In this document: positions 25,100 to 36,445 of the stretch, piece after piece | Layout of the letters: the number at the start of each line of letters is the position of its first letter | Position numbering within the stretch: position 1 is the first letter of the stretch | Source: Paramyrothecium sp. XJ0827 | Lineage: Eukaryota; Ascomycota; Sordariomycetes; Hypocreales; Stachybotryaceae | Assembly (NCBI GenBank): GCA_020881915.1 | Contig: JAJFPB010000009.1 | Span: forward strand, 1,302,001 to 1,366,000 | DNA length: 64,000 nucleotides | Direction: 5' to 3' | The notes under the pieces: generated by a model | Database searches by the model: none | Told to the model about the DNA's origin: nothing | Seen by the model: the letters and a program-made list of their open reading frames with translations, nothing else | Program-made: the position numbers and the translations under genes

Positions 25100-27937
25100 A
25101 TGGCGATGAATCCCAACGTCACCATGGCCAACATGAACCCTATGGGCGGCCCCGTCGGAGGTGCACCCGTACCTATGATGAACAACGCCTCTGTCAATCC
25201 TCAAGCTGCCGCCGCCGCCGCCGCTGCAAGACAACAACAGCTAAACGACAGCCAGCGCGGCATTCTCAACACATATATCTACGAGTACTTCATACGCTAT
25301 GGCATGTATGACTGCGCCCGCTCCTTGCTCTCCAGCGATCAGCAGGTCAACGTGCACAAGGACGGCGCTGGCCGTCGTCGAGACGAGAACGGCAATGTCG
25401 TCAATGGCGTTCTTGAAGACCCTATGGACACGGACACGAAGGACGATCTCGACGGTAAACTTCCAGACGACTTGCCTCCGCCGAAACTCCCGATGCCTAC
25501 ATCCGATACCTCTTTCTTATATGAGTGGTTTTGCCTGTTCTGGGATATATACAACGCGCAGCGCGCCAAGGGAGGCAACGGCACGGTCAATCAATACGTG
25601 TCGCACACTCAGGTACGTCGCTTCCTGATTTCGTCTTGCTTGATTTGTTGCAGCAATTCCGTTGAAGTAGCATGGGCTAATGTTTTCCCTCGATGGGTTT
25701 GGTTGTGTAGCAGCTATCTCGCCTCAAACAGAGCCAGCAGGACATGCTACGTCAGATGCGCCCAGATATGGCGCAACAGCAACACCAGGCCCAACTCATG
25801 CGTTCTTTCGGTGGCAACATGCAAATGGTGAACAAATCGGCAACCCTCGCGAGAACAGCTATGGCTAACAACCAGAAGTAAGTTGCGAGTTTTCTTGTAC
25901 CCACCAGGCCCTGAGCCGTCACATTCAACTGTAGTTTTTGCTAACATTTGTCTAGTCCACAGATGCAGATGCTGCAGCAAGCCAAGCAGAACCCAATGCA
26001 ACGTGATCCTTCTGGCATGGACGCGAATCGAGGCGACCGGCCCTCCTCCCCTGCATCTGGTGAAAACGCGCCCTCGCCGTCAAAGCGTCAACGGATTGAC
26101 GGTGCTCAGTTCAACCCCAACCAGCCAGGTCCCATGCCTAACGGTCGACCAGGCCAGCCTATGCAACCACAGCAGATGGCCGGCAACCCCAGTGCTGCCG
26201 CTGCGCACCAGATGCTCTCCGCTCATGGCATCAATCCTAACTCTCTGAACGCACAACAGTTTCAGAACTTTGCTAACATGACGCCCGCCGCTCAGCAAAA
26301 GTCTATTCAGGCCTACTCTCAGAACCTACAGACACACCAAGTTAACCAGATGGGCAACAAGCAGATGCCAAACGCAGCTGGCCCACAGTCGCAAGGCTCT
26401 CCTATGCTACCGCCTGGTCCTGATGGCAACTCTCTCGCTGCGTTTTACAATCCTGGCGAGATTGCTGGCCCTGGTGCCCTACGCCCAGGGCCGGGGGGTG
26501 CGCAACAGCCAGGAGGGAGTAACCATGCACTTCAAGACTACCAGATGCAGTTGATGTTGTTGGAGCAGCAGAACAAGAAGCGTCTCATGATGGCTCGTCA
26601 GGAGCAAGACAATATCGGCGGCATTCCCAGGGACCCGAATGCCCCCAACGCTCCTGGGGCTCCCGCTGGAGCCATCGGTCAGCCCTTCCCTGACGCCTCT
26701 CCGCAGGCTATGAGAACCGGTACCTCGCCGAACCCTACCGATCAGATGAAGCGTGGCACACCCCAGATGAACAACTCTGGCATTCCTTCGCCCGTTCCCG
26801 AAGGCGCTCAATCCCGCGGCTCTCCGAACCCGGCCTTGAACTTCATGGGTAATCATGTCGACCCCAGCCAGGCACCGCACTTCTTCAACAAGCAAGGTAT
26901 GGAAGGCAACATGGCAGCGCAACAGGCGCAGATGAACGGCATGCGAGGTCCTGGTGCCCATCCTGGTCAGCCCTTCAATCAGATGAATCAACAGCAGCAG
27001 ATGATGGCTCGTCAACAGCAGCAGCAGCAGCAGCAGCCTGGTGCGCAGGGTAATCCGCAGCAGTGGCAGCAGCAAGGACCGAACGGCCAAATGCTTCCTC
27101 AGGGCATGCAGGGCATGCAGCAACCTCAACCGGCTCAGGGCACCCCACAGCCGCGCTCTATGCCTCCCCCATCGGCTCCAGCGGCAACCGGCACCAATCC
27201 TAATGCCCGTACAACCGCGTCTCCTCAGCAAGCCGCGGCAGCTCCTCCAACACCGAACCAGTCGAACAAGGCAGCACCCAAGAAAAAGGACAGTAAAAAT
27301 GCGAAGGACAAGGTAAGCGAATTGCTCCACCAAGAATTGAGCATATGTGCTAATTTGTTCGATCAGCGTGCCACCCAGAAGAAGTCCAACCCCAGCCTCA
27401 ACAACACGGGCGCTACGCCAGCAGGAGATAACGGAGGCGAGCCCGAGGCACCTACACCCGCTACCCCAATCACTCCTGTCAACAATGCCAACTTCAAGCC
27501 TGGCCAAAATGGTAACGGGGCGCCAAATGGCCAACCTACGGTCCTTCCCCCCTCAGGAGCTCCTGGTGTTGGTGCAGGTAACGGTGTGGGTCCTGCTCAG
27601 GGTGGTGGTGCTACTGTCAGCGCACCTTCCAATGCCGCTCAAGTGCCGCCACAAAACCACGGAGATCCTAACCAAAATGGTTCCATCAACATGGATAACT
27701 TTGGCAGCATGGTATGTTACACATTAGGAATTTGGAAGTTGCTATGGAAGCTAGTCTCATACTAACCATTAACAGGTCGACTTCCCTGGCATAGAAATTG
27801 CCAATCCCTTAACGACCAACGATGTTCTCAACGATTTCGACTTCGACTCGTTCTTGCATGATGACAATACGGGCGAGCACTTCGACTTCAACACTACGTT
27901 CCCTAGCATGGACAGTGAAGGAATCAGCGCGGATTGA
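25100..27937 (+). CDS. somA: LisH-domain transcriptional regulator, SomA/Som1/Flo8 type
   Basis: SomA/Som1 proteins act in the cAMP-PKA branch controlling development, adhesion and virulence in filamentous fungi; Flo8 is the yeast relative. Exons are 25100-25612, 25711-25877, 25956-27312, 27367-27711 and 27776-27937, giving 847 aa. The LisH motif lies at about residues 50-80 (LNTYIYEYFIRYGMYDCARSLL) after a poly-Ala run. A W/F-rich conserved segment follows (SFLYEWFCLFWDIYNAQ). The middle is Gln/Met/Pro/Asn-rich, with an eight-Gln run at 27013-27036, and the C-terminus has an acidic-aromatic patch (NDFDFDSFLHDD) resembling an activation segment. The 54-nt intron at 27313-27366 is a multiple of three without stops, so its removal is inferred from the gtaagc donor, tgctaat branch point and cag acceptor. 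The start ATG at 25100 is followed two codons later by another ATG. Confidence 0.88.
27013..27036 (+). repeat. CAG/CAA polyglutamine run
   Basis: Eight consecutive Gln codons (one CAA, seven CAG) within the SomA-like gene; a likely length-variable site. Confidence 0.9.
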
Positions 27938-28955
27938 TCTAGCACACGATACGATTTCTTTGTCTTGTCTGGTTTCGTCGTTTCTCGTCCAAAAGGAAGT
28001 ATCATTCCAAAGTTCACACTTAATTCTGGCATCATTCGACATGGCGTTTCTGTGGATCTTTATCATGGTTATGCGGCGATCTGGTTGCACGGGGGCAGGG
28101 ACGCCTTCCTCTCTGTGTGGTGGTTTCCAAAGGGAAAAGACGTTTTGGTTGTTTATGTCTGTTTCATTATTCTTTCCTGTTCCTGACCCTATTCATCTTG
28201 TGTTGAGTAAGGGCAAAGACTTGGTAGGGATGGAACCCCCAATGTCGTGTAAAGTGCTTATTGATTCATGCTCAAACTGCTGCTACAACAAAATACTACA
28301 TCACGTTGACCTCGTAAACAACCTCTGTTTTCAGCTGTCTAATATCGACTGTCTAGACGCGCCAAGGTTAAAAGAACAGCGGCTGGCCTTGGCTATAGCC
28401 GTGGTACACAAGTTAGATCTCGGGGATAGAAATGACAGTAAATGTTCCCATCTCTGTTTCTACCAACTGGGACAAGCTCGCAAAGCGACATACGATCAAG
28501 TGTGTATTGACTGTTCAATCCATTTAGTGCGTCATGACAGAAGCACTTTTCCCGTTAGTAACGTGGTTCTCATAACGTTGAAAGTTTGCTTTCGAACAAA
28601 CCCTAATGACTGGCTGTGGTAGCTATCGTCTAGCCTCAGTGCTGGTCCACGCCATTGAAAGAGCCACAAACCCATCATTACTAGAGTCACTTCGCTTGGG
28701 CTTCGTCTGTCCATGGGCAATGTATAAGGTAGCTTCTGAAATTTTAAAACACCTGACATGAAATGTATATGGGTATCCGCGTAGCTCGCTTGTCAAAATA
28801 AGAACGCCACAGCCTCTGCTCCTCCTATGGTAATCTCACGTGTCCACCCAGATCTAACCCGATCCCAACCAGCATTGTGGAAGGATTTGCGCCAATGATA
28901 TCAACGTCAATGAAGGCTCTGTACACGATTCATTCCTAGCCTACAGGGCGTCGTT
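27938..28955. other. Convergent 3' intergenic region
   Basis: This lies between the 3' ends of the LisH regulator and the GH16 gene. Open frames run through it in the plus direction, but they overlap the upstream gene's last exon in another frame and show no domains. Nothing else is supported. Confidence 0.5.
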
Positions 28956-29852
28956 CTAAGCGCTCTCATAGACAGCGACATACTGGACTTCCAACATGGC
29001 ACCGTAGCCATCCTCAGTGCTGTCGGTTGGGGGACCCTGCGCCATCGAGTTAGAATGTGTAGTGTTGTGCGACGGAATGTCTTGACTTACGGGCCAGTTA
29101 CCACCGACGGCAACGTTGACAATCATGTAGTAAGGTGAGTGGGCGAGGGTGGCCCAGATGCCTTCGTCACCAAGCTCGGCTCCGGTCAAGGTGTGGTAGC
29201 CAACACCATCAAAGAGCCACGTGATGGATTCGGTCTGCCAGTCTCCTGAAGTGCGGTCGACGACGATACCCCAGGTATGGAACTCATTGTCGGGAATAGG
29301 CACGGTCTTCGTGCGTCCAAAGGGCTCGTTGCATGGACCAGCGTTTTCGGTTCCGCAATGGACGGTGCCATGACCTGTCATGAGGCCGTTGACCTGTTCG
29401 AAGATGTCGAGCTCGCCGCACGTAGGCCAAGGGGTACCGTTTCGGATAGCATCGCCAAGGAGCCAAAAGGCAGGCCAGATGCCTTGCTTTTGAGCGTTAC
29501 TGCCGACGCGAACTTCGCCTTGGACTTGAAGCTTCTTGCCCGGCTGAGGGGTCCACGACTGCTTGCTCTCAAGTCGGCCGGACGTCCACTTGCCCGCATC
29601 GTCCTTCCATGGTACGAGCTGCAGAGTATCACCGCCAGATAGCTGGAGGTTGGACGCAGAGTCGCTGTAATCCTGAACCTCGTTGTTGACATGGATATCA
29701 AGGCCGATGGTCCACGATTCCAGGTCAGGGGTGCATCCAGCGCAACCCTCGAATGCGTCGGACCAGATTGTGTTCATACCATCGACATTTGGCACAAAGG
29801 CATAGGCTGTGGTAGCCAATCCGGCGGCGAAGAAGGTAGCTGACGGCTTCAT
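28956..29852 (-). CDS. Secreted glycoside hydrolase family 16 beta-glucanase
   Basis: GH16 enzymes cleave or transfer beta-1,3(4)-glucans in cell walls. Exons on the minus strand are 29852-29091 and 29036-28956, giving 280 aa. A signal peptide is clear (MKPSATFFAAGLATTAYA, cleavage near residue 18). The active-site motif GELDIFEQ places the nucleophile at about E147, the assisting Asp at D149 and the acid/base at E152. Upstream, a Trp-rich stretch (GIWPAFWLLG) and downstream VAVGGNWPG are typical. Several Cys (CAGC, TCGE, HCGT, PCNE) suggest disulphides. The intron (29037-29090) is 54 nt, without a stop, so an unspliced form would add 18 residues; splicing is preferred because it restores the usual NWPG join. 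There is no GPI signal or binding module. The exact substrate (laminarin, lichenan, or cell-wall remodelling) cannot be decided. Confidence 0.92.
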   Translation of the reverse strand: MKPSATFFAAGLATTAYAFVPNVDGMNTIWSDAFEGCAGCTPDLESWTIGLDIHVNNEVQDYSDSASNLQLSGGDTLQLVPWKDDAGKWTSGRLESKQSWTPQPGKKLQVQGEVRVGSNAQKQGIWPAFWLLGDAIRNGTPWPTCGELDIFEQVNGLMTGHGTVHCGTENAGPCNEPFGRTKTVPIPDNEFHTWGIVVDRTSGDWQTESITWLFDGVGYHTLTGAELGDEGIWATLAHSPYYMIVNVAVGGNWPVSQDIPSHNTTHSNSMAQGPPTDSTEDGYGAMLEVQYVAVYESA

Positions 29853-31911
29853 GGTTGCGTTCTAAGAGGTATAGACTGAAGTCCCGAAAAAGGTGCAAGT
29901 AAAGATAGCTCCCGGTGTAAGTGGTGTTTAAACGAATGGCCTCCTGGGCGCTTTCAAAGAATGAAAGTCGAAGAGAATGAACGACTGGTAGGAAAACAAA
30001 AAGAACGAGTAATAAGCTGAACAGAAACCCAACTACTTCGAAGAAGAAAACATCGTCGAAAGGAGCCAGCCGTCCATTTATATAAAAAATGCCCAAGCGG
30101 AGCAACCTGGGTGTTCAGTCCTGGGCAAACGCCGCGGCTCGTCCTAACGCCAGGGCCAAGGCGCAGGGATCCTAAGGAGGCTCGGGCAAGCTGGGACACC
30201 TATTTGCCATGGCATGCCGATTTGAGGGTGCAGAGTGAAAACAAATGGCTCTTCCGCGCGTGTCGAGCCATGATTGGAGCACCAACAACCCAGCGTTGAA
30301 GTTGAAACTGGCCAGGGGCAAGTCCCCTGGGGTCGAGGTCAGCACCATTGGATCTTGCAGGGGTCATGCTGTAGGCTAATCGATGGAGCCCGGGCTCTGG
30401 ATCCAGTCCACGAGGTATAGGGGATAATCAGGAGCCGCCTTCAATCAATGCCCAAATGCCGGTTGAACTTGACGCGCGGCTGGGAAAGGTTTGCCTACAG
30501 CATTCAGATCCGACATTGGCCTCCCACGGTTCTTGCTGCTGCCAGGGTTGATCACGTTGTCCTTGCACGGCGTGTTTTGGTATTCTGGGGAGAGGACATC
30601 CGATGCGCTTGAGAAATCAAGTGAAGCACGTTCATGGGCACTTATTCAGCACTTGACAGGACAGGCTAGTGCATGAAGGAACAGATTGCCATGTCCCCAA
30701 ATCGACCAAAGGTCCGTTCGAGATGGAAGTCGAAGCAGGGAGGCTTCCCACGCCCACCCGTCTGGTTTTAGGCTGGAGGCTCTCTGAGAATGTGCGCTAG
30801 GCCAGGGGAGAGCCCAGAATGTATGGACAGATCCGGACGGTCCCGAACCCACAGATCGCTAAGAGGGTCGTGGTTCAGCAGCCGGATCAGGCAGTGAGCG
30901 AAAAAACCGACGCTAGATTGACACTGGCGCTGGGTCCGTCATGCTGTTTGTGGGCTTGGCAGGGGCGGGCTCCTTAATTACTTGAGGCAGTCCAGGCCAA
31001 TGGCGGCCGCTTGCCGCGCTCATCTTGGGCTTGGCTCAGACAGCTGCGGGCGAAGGATAGGAGAGGCATTGAAGGAGTGGATATTTTTGCCGGAGGATCG
31101 CTGGATGATACTCCACGCGGGAAAACGCTGGTCAAAATGTCCAGCGCTGCGGTCACCACGATTGACACGGCACTAAATGCGCGCGCAAGTTTGTTTGTGA
31201 AATTGGCCACAGTCCGCGAATGCCAAGTTGAGGACTCTGAAACGCTCATCCGTGCAACACGGGTTCACTAACGTTGTTTCTTCACCATCTCCCCGCCCCG
31301 TTCATACATTTGTTTCGAGCTCCAACAGCACGCAAGACAGGCGACGATATGTACGGGCACGCTTGGCAGGAATTATGCGGTTTATCTATTGTGTTAGCAG
31401 CGTTGAAGACTCGGTAGCTATTCCTGGCCACACTTGGTTGCAGGTAACGCCCATGTCATTGCTTGGGTTAATGCATGGACTCGCATAGCATAGCCCGTTT
31501 CTTTTCCCGGCCCAAGGCAAAGCGCAGAACGTCCAAGCGTCACCCCTCGCCTGAATTTGGGTTGAACCGTCACCGCCCTCACAAGAGGCGACCAGCCTAA
31601 TCCGTCTCTTGGCTAGAGTAATAATAGCTTAGCTGCGCACCATATGTCGCAGGTAGGCATGTTGATCCTTCACTCCCAGGTGGAAGGCAAGAGAGTCCGC
31701 GCAGTTATCGGTGAGTAGCCTCTTAATAGAAATCAACGGCCAGGTAGTGATGTCGGCGCTCGATATCTTGATTGGAGGTCCTCAGAACCGTCTTGACGCC
31801 CCCATAACACGATACTTTGGTCCGTGATTATTGTTGTCCTAAGATGGTGGACAGAAGCACTGTCATCGTAGGGTGCTAGTAGTTCGATTGTCTCAATAAG
31901 GCGCTCTGGTG
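29853..31911. other. Intergenic region upstream of the GH16 gene
   Basis: This about 2 kb contains the GH16 promoter and, at its far end, the 3' side of the next minus-strand gene. No coding region or repeat is supported. Confidence 0.5.
30077..30088 (-). promoter_or_regulatory. Possible TATA box of the GH16 gene
   Basis: A TATATAAA word lies about 225 nt upstream of the GH16 start codon on the minus strand. The same site also reads TATAAAAA on the plus strand. It is the clearest TATA-like element near a regulated secreted-enzyme gene here, but there is no direct support. Confidence 0.35.
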
Positions 31912-32793
31912 TCAATCCACTGTCATATTGCCTTCGCCAAGAGCATCCCCGAGTCGGTTACCCAGCTGGACGATTGTTTTCTCGTAAATGCGAGCAGAGT
32001 CTAGGTGTAGTCTCTCCTCGTCGATATCCCAGTTACTAGCCCGCATGCCGTCAGCGCCGACGGGCCTGTTGTCCAATTCACTTTCTGTCTCTTCCTCATC
32101 TTGGCTGGTGTCCTCATCTTCGTCCTCGTCATCTGGCGTACCGCTCAAAACCTCCACCATAAGGACACGGGTCTGCTCAACCAGGCTGCGACAACGAACC
32201 ATATCGGTCGTGGTCATGCCAGCACGCAAGCCATTTTCGAATCCTGGTAGCGTCTCTTGGGTCTCTATGTCTTGACCTAAAAGGAGACTGGCGAAGCAGT
32301 GGTCGAGTTTGGATAGTAAATCAAAAGACTCCCTGGGGGATGGCGGGAACGACCGAACATACTGCGTAAAGTCGCTCGCCAGCCTTAGCAAAAACGGGAT
32401 CTGTAGACTTGCTATGGTCATGACAGACCACGTTAGCGGTTTCACTCTCGGGTTTCTTAAGATACGTAAGTACATACGGGTGCCTGAAAGCCATAAAACA
32501 TCGACTACACCCTTGAGGTCCCGAGCCGTCTCACCGAAGCTCTTGTAGCCTACTACGGTGTCACCAGGCTCTGGATTGCCGAATTTCTTCACGTAACGTC
32601 GTGATATATGCAGGAGCCGTTCCTCGACATATCGGATAACCAGATCCTCCTTCTTGGAGCCAGGCTGTAAGGATTTACTCCTGGGATGAGGCAGGCCTAC
32701 TCCTACGCGACTGGATGCATTGGACGGTGAAGGTGACGGCAGACCAGTCGGAGGGAAGAAGCCTCCTGCTTCATCTGCAGAGCGGCGATCCAT
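31912..32793 (-). CDS. Conserved fungal protein of unknown function
   Basis: Exons on the minus strand are 32793-32478 and 32411-31912, giving 271 aa. The 66-nt intron has donor gtatgt, branch point gctaac and acceptor catag, and joins to GTPSLQIPFLL, which fits relatives I recall; reading through the intron inserts an unlikely basic stretch. Start MDRRSADEAGG is the first ATG. The N-terminal 40 residues are Ser/Pro-rich and disordered. The rest looks helical, with blocks YVEERLLHISRRYVKKFG, FPPSPRESFDLLSKLDHCFASLL and PGFENGLRAGMTTTDMVRCRSLVEQTR shortened here to their recognisable cores. An acidic run (DEDEDEDTSQDEEETE) precedes the C-terminus. No signal peptide, membrane helix or catalytic motif is seen. 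The function is unknown. Confidence 0.85.
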   Translation of the reverse strand: MDRRSADEAGGFFPPTGLPSPSPSNASSRVGVGLPHPRSKSLQPGSKKEDLVIRYVEERLLHISRRYVKKFGNPEPGDTVVGYKSFGETARDLKGVVDVLWLSGTRMYLRILRNPRVKPLTWSVMTIASLQIPFLLRLASDFTQYVRSFPPSPRESFDLLSKLDHCFASLLLGQDIETQETLPGFENGLRAGMTTTDMVRCRSLVEQTRVLMVEVLSGTPDDEDEDEDTSQDEEETESELDNRPVGADGMRASNWDIDEERLHLDSARIYEKTIVQLGNRLGDALGEGNMTVD

Positions 32794-33252
32794 CGTCCTG
32801 ATAAATGTATGGCCAGGACAGATTAAGAACTTGCTTAACAGTCGCAAATAAATTGAGGTTTGTGAGTCGACTTACCCGTGAAGCCCGGGCTCTCTGACGT
32901 ACGCGGAGGAGATGGCCTGGGCCAAATCAAATCATTGCACCGCTTTTGATAAGGTACAAAGAGCGCAGTGAGCGGCCCCACCCAGTACTCCGAGCTATAC
33001 TAAGTTTACGACGATAAGAGGTAGCCCACGTGATACAGAAAGTCCCTTTCGCAACTCCCGTCTTATCGCAATCTTTCTCGCGCCAAGCTGGCTTTGTACC
33101 CATGTAGGTACCTCTGAGATCCATCATCAAGCTTCAAAATTTCTTCTGGAAGACTACATTGAGAATCCGAGCCAGAACTCGACGCCCCCGCCGCCGCGAA
33201 CGATTATTTCAACAGACTCCAAGCCTCCATCTAATCCGTTCCCACTGTCAAA
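32794..33252. promoter_or_regulatory. Shared divergent promoter region
   Basis: The 459 bp between the minus-strand unknown gene and the TOM6-like gene holds both promoters. An AGGTACCT palindrome lies at 33106-33113. Confidence 0.5.
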
Positions 33253-33493
33253 ATGCCTCAAAAGCGAATCTATGGCGACCAGGGTGCCTCGCGGCGCGCC
33301 CCCAAGGGCTTCGTCGCCTCCACCTACGAGACTCTGACTTCCTCCGAGAACGCTGCTGTTGTTCGCAGCATTGCCGTTTTTGGCGTGAGTTCTTCGGGTC
33401 ACCAGCTATCAATGCGCACGCAAGTTAACCAGAGAACAGGCTGCAGTGGCTTTCCTTTCCAGCTCTTGGGGAGAGGTTCTGCTGCCTCCGTAA
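33253..33493 (+). CDS. tom6: Small TOM-complex subunit, Tom6-like
   Basis: Tom6 is a tail-anchored small subunit that stabilises the mitochondrial outer-membrane translocase. Exons are 33253-33384 and 33440-33493, giving 61 aa. The N-terminal half is basic and polar (MPQKRIYGDQGASRR), followed by LTSSENAAVVRS and one hydrophobic helix IAVFGAAVAFLSSSWGEVLLPP at the C-terminus. The second exon is only 54 nt including the stop; the stop TAA overlaps a gtaagt-like word that could mislead a gene finder into adding an intron. Size and the single C-terminal helix exclude Tom7- or Tom5-like patterns as I remember them, so Tom6 is the best call, by memory of the fungal family. A start at the first ATG is unambiguous. 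Confidence 0.65.
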
Positions 33494-34248
33494 GTACAAT
33501 CCGCATCGATTTCGAGCTTCGACAGGGACTTGTTTATTGACATGTGCATCCGTTTTCAGCCAGTAATCACCCAATCTAAGATACCCCCTCGGACGATGGG
33601 AAACCACGAGAGAGAATGGTCGAAACCGATGCGAGGGAGCTGTATAATATTCGATTCGATGCTCTTGTACAATAGAAGGGAAGGAATTATCTGGACAATT
33701 CTATCCAGACAGATTTTGAAAGGCCTTTTCACGCCGTTTTGTATGATTGTGTGTTTAGTCGCCGTGATTTTCTTTCATCCAAAGCCGTCATCGCATCTGA
33801 ACGCGTTTGGATCTCGGCCTCTGCTGAGTTCAACCGCTGAATGTTCGCTTTTGCTCGAAAATTTACGCCATTGTTATGGTCCTAGTCAACAGCGATCTAT
33901 CCATCACATGTTGGAGATTTCTCTAGGGAAATGAAAGTTGTGATGTCACCGGGAGACGGCATTCGCATCCTACGTAGCTTGCGCATTTAACAGACAGAAT
34001 CGCATGAGGCTTTACGAAAAGGTGTGAAAGTCCCGACGCAGCTGCTCAAACATAAGACAGAAATGGAATGAGAGTCCTGCGGGTCACAATCATGGCTTTC
34101 TTCTTGCGGTGGATGTCTCCTTCCATTATGGCCATGGCTGCTACACCGCGCCTCCACATGCAGCGTATTGATTTCAACCTGCTCTCCTCAACCACAACAT
34201 TCTACACACCATTTCTGAGTAGCACTACCGTTATACGCAGTGTCAAAT
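33494..34248. other. Intergenic region, no supported gene
   Basis: A 134-codon plus frame at 33530-33934 overlaps what should be the TOM6-like 3' UTR and has no recognisable features. Confidence 0.5.
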
Positions 34249-36445
34249 ATGGTTCATTCGCAGACCGTTCAAGGTCGGCCAAAAGCACTCAGCGATGCCG
34301 ATTACTACCCTCGTGATCGACGTCCTCGAGGCAGTCTTGCTCAACTTATTTCTAAGTTCGAAAACCTCGAGGCATCGAAGTCTCTGGATGCTTTGCCATC
34401 TAACCAGGCCTCTGCGAGTCACTCTTTGGTTGAGTCCAAGCCCACGATCGCCTCTTCTCATAGACAACGGCAGATTTCCAATCCCGCGTCAAGGCGCGAG
34501 GTTTACACCGATGATTCGAGACCATCTACGCTTTCTCTCCAACCTGACTGGCCCGCAAACCAAGCGCAGTGGTGTGTGCCACCTGATCAACACCCCCTTC
34601 ATCGCTCGATTCCGCATCCCCCAGCTCAACCAATCACGGAAAGGAGGAAAACGTTTGAAAGAGGTGCAGACGAATTGCTTTGTTGTCCGTACAGCCAAAT
34701 GGCGCAAGAAAACCCTAGGCTGACGTGAAGTAGTAGGGTCTAAAGGGATAACACGTCGAGAGTCAGAGCCGATTCGCCATCGGCGTCACATACCTGGGTC
34801 TATGAGCATGCCCCTTCCTAGCAAGAAATCCATAACTCAGTCTTCTGAACAGCATGAAAAATGTCCGGGGAGTGAAGCGCCTTATGTCCCTGCACAGCGT
34901 CGGCCAGGCCGTGGAAAAATCGATCGCGATGCTCGGCGAATGACATGCATCGACTATCTACCACCGACGGGCAAGCCACAGGTTGTCGATGACGATCGAG
35001 TCGCGGCCGATGCCAATTTACGGAAGGCAAGGGATTCGTCGAGCAGAAACGAGAAGTCTCTTGTTTCGGGAAACGTTACAACTACTCTGTCTGTGGATTC
35101 TCCTACTTCACTAGAAGCCTGCTTGACGCCTATCGTCACCAGCACAAATGCCACAACCTTGGGAAGTTGCACTCCAAGCACTACGGAACACCATATCATC
35201 TCATATCCTACGGCTACTGGCTTCCGAGCAACGTATGCAGACGAGCATCTCACTGATCCAGAATACTCGCGTCGAACAAGCTGGGTAGCTGCACATCCAC
35301 CCACGACTGGGCGCAATTGCTTCCAAAAACTATCTACATTCACGCGACCTTTCAGGCAGCCTGCTCCTGGCAATTGTCGTTTTGATCGAACAAGTCCTGG
35401 CCCTTTCAACGCAACTCGGTCTTTGCCTCTTAAAAACCCCAGGCGCGGAAGGGTTTCTAGCCTTCGGAAGGTCTTTGACGTGCGTTCAGTGGCTGAGGCA
35501 CCGTCTTCGTCAATTTAGAAGAGGCGCCGCAAGACAGCGCCCGCAGAGGTGATCAGCAGTAAAAGCCGTGTCTTGAGTCAAAATCAGACGACCTCGTCAA
35601 TAGTGGCAGAAACTAGTGTAGTTTCTGAGCGAGAAGAACCATATTCTCATCTCATGGTTCGTGAAAGCATAGGTCATGCAGCGGCTACGTCCCCTCAGCA
35701 GGCCCCGTCTCGGCTCAGGACTAAGATTGGACTCTTTGAGTCTTTGAGCCGTCAAGATCTCTCCTTAAAAAATCCCAATCACATTTCTGGTGACACTCTG
35801 CCGAAGAAAAATGCAAGTGGTGGGCACCATCAAGAACAGGTCGAACCCAAAGATGAGTTCGAGATTCAGCACACACCTCATCAGCACCGACCTGCGGGTA
35901 GAGCCTCGATTGACGAGGTGGGAGCGAACCTAACCACGGATAAATCTCAGTTCACGGGATACGAAGCGGACGCGGATGGCTGGCATATTGAGGAGTACCA
36001 TTGGAAACCAGCTCCGCTGGACTTATCAGGGGGCCAGCTTAGACCAGCAGCTGAAGCACACAATGTTCTGAAGGACACAGTGCCTGGAAATTGTGGACCA
36101 CACACGCCTTATGTTTGCGCGGATTTCTCTAATGCCCGAGGAGTTTCTAAGAGTTGCGATTATAACGTCGATGGTGAGAGCGACGCAATGGGGCCCTCTT
36201 CCCAGTTCCGACCATGTAGGCGACCATTGCCATGCCGGAAATTGCGTGACGATCACTTCAAAGTCAGAAGTAGCGCCAGCTGGAAAAGCAGACTCATTCC
36301 GTCACGCGCTGGCGAACCTGTCATTGCTCAGGTATCTTGCGAGCTCAGGCAGCCCGAACCATTACGGGTTAATGAGATGCAACGTCTCGTGAGTCTTTGC
36401 AGGGAGAGAGTATTGAGCGCCAGATTCCGCAATCGTTCTGGATGA
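34249..36445 (+). CDS. Disordered protein of unknown function, gene model uncertain
   Basis: Three long open segments, 34249-34728, 34724-35518 and 35519-36445, appear to belong to one gene. A plausible model is exons 34249-34663, 34734-35479 and 35519-36445, giving 695 aa. The first junction uses donor gtgcag and a NAGNAG-type acceptor after a gctgac branch point, moving from frame 1 to frame 2. The second and third segments are in the same frame, divided only by a TAG at 35516-35518; a short 39-nt (gtgcgt..tttag) or 48-nt (gtcttt..tttag) intron would remove it. The protein is Ser/Pro/Arg-rich without domains. Recurrent short phrases such as LISKFENLEASKS and KIGLFESLSRQ resemble linear motifs in fungal disordered proteins. 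The alternative is a pseudogene with a frameshift and a nonsense codon. Confidence 0.5.

Noticed and set aside
26479..27534. A 351-codon minus-strand open frame
   Set aside because: It lies fully antisense to the SomA-like exon, is Leu/Arg-rich as expected for the complement of Gln/Pro-rich codons, and has no domain.
33480..33500. A gtaagt donor-like word at the end of the TOM6-like gene
   Set aside because: The TAA inside it is the in-frame stop directly after the LLPP end expected for the family, so no further intron is needed.
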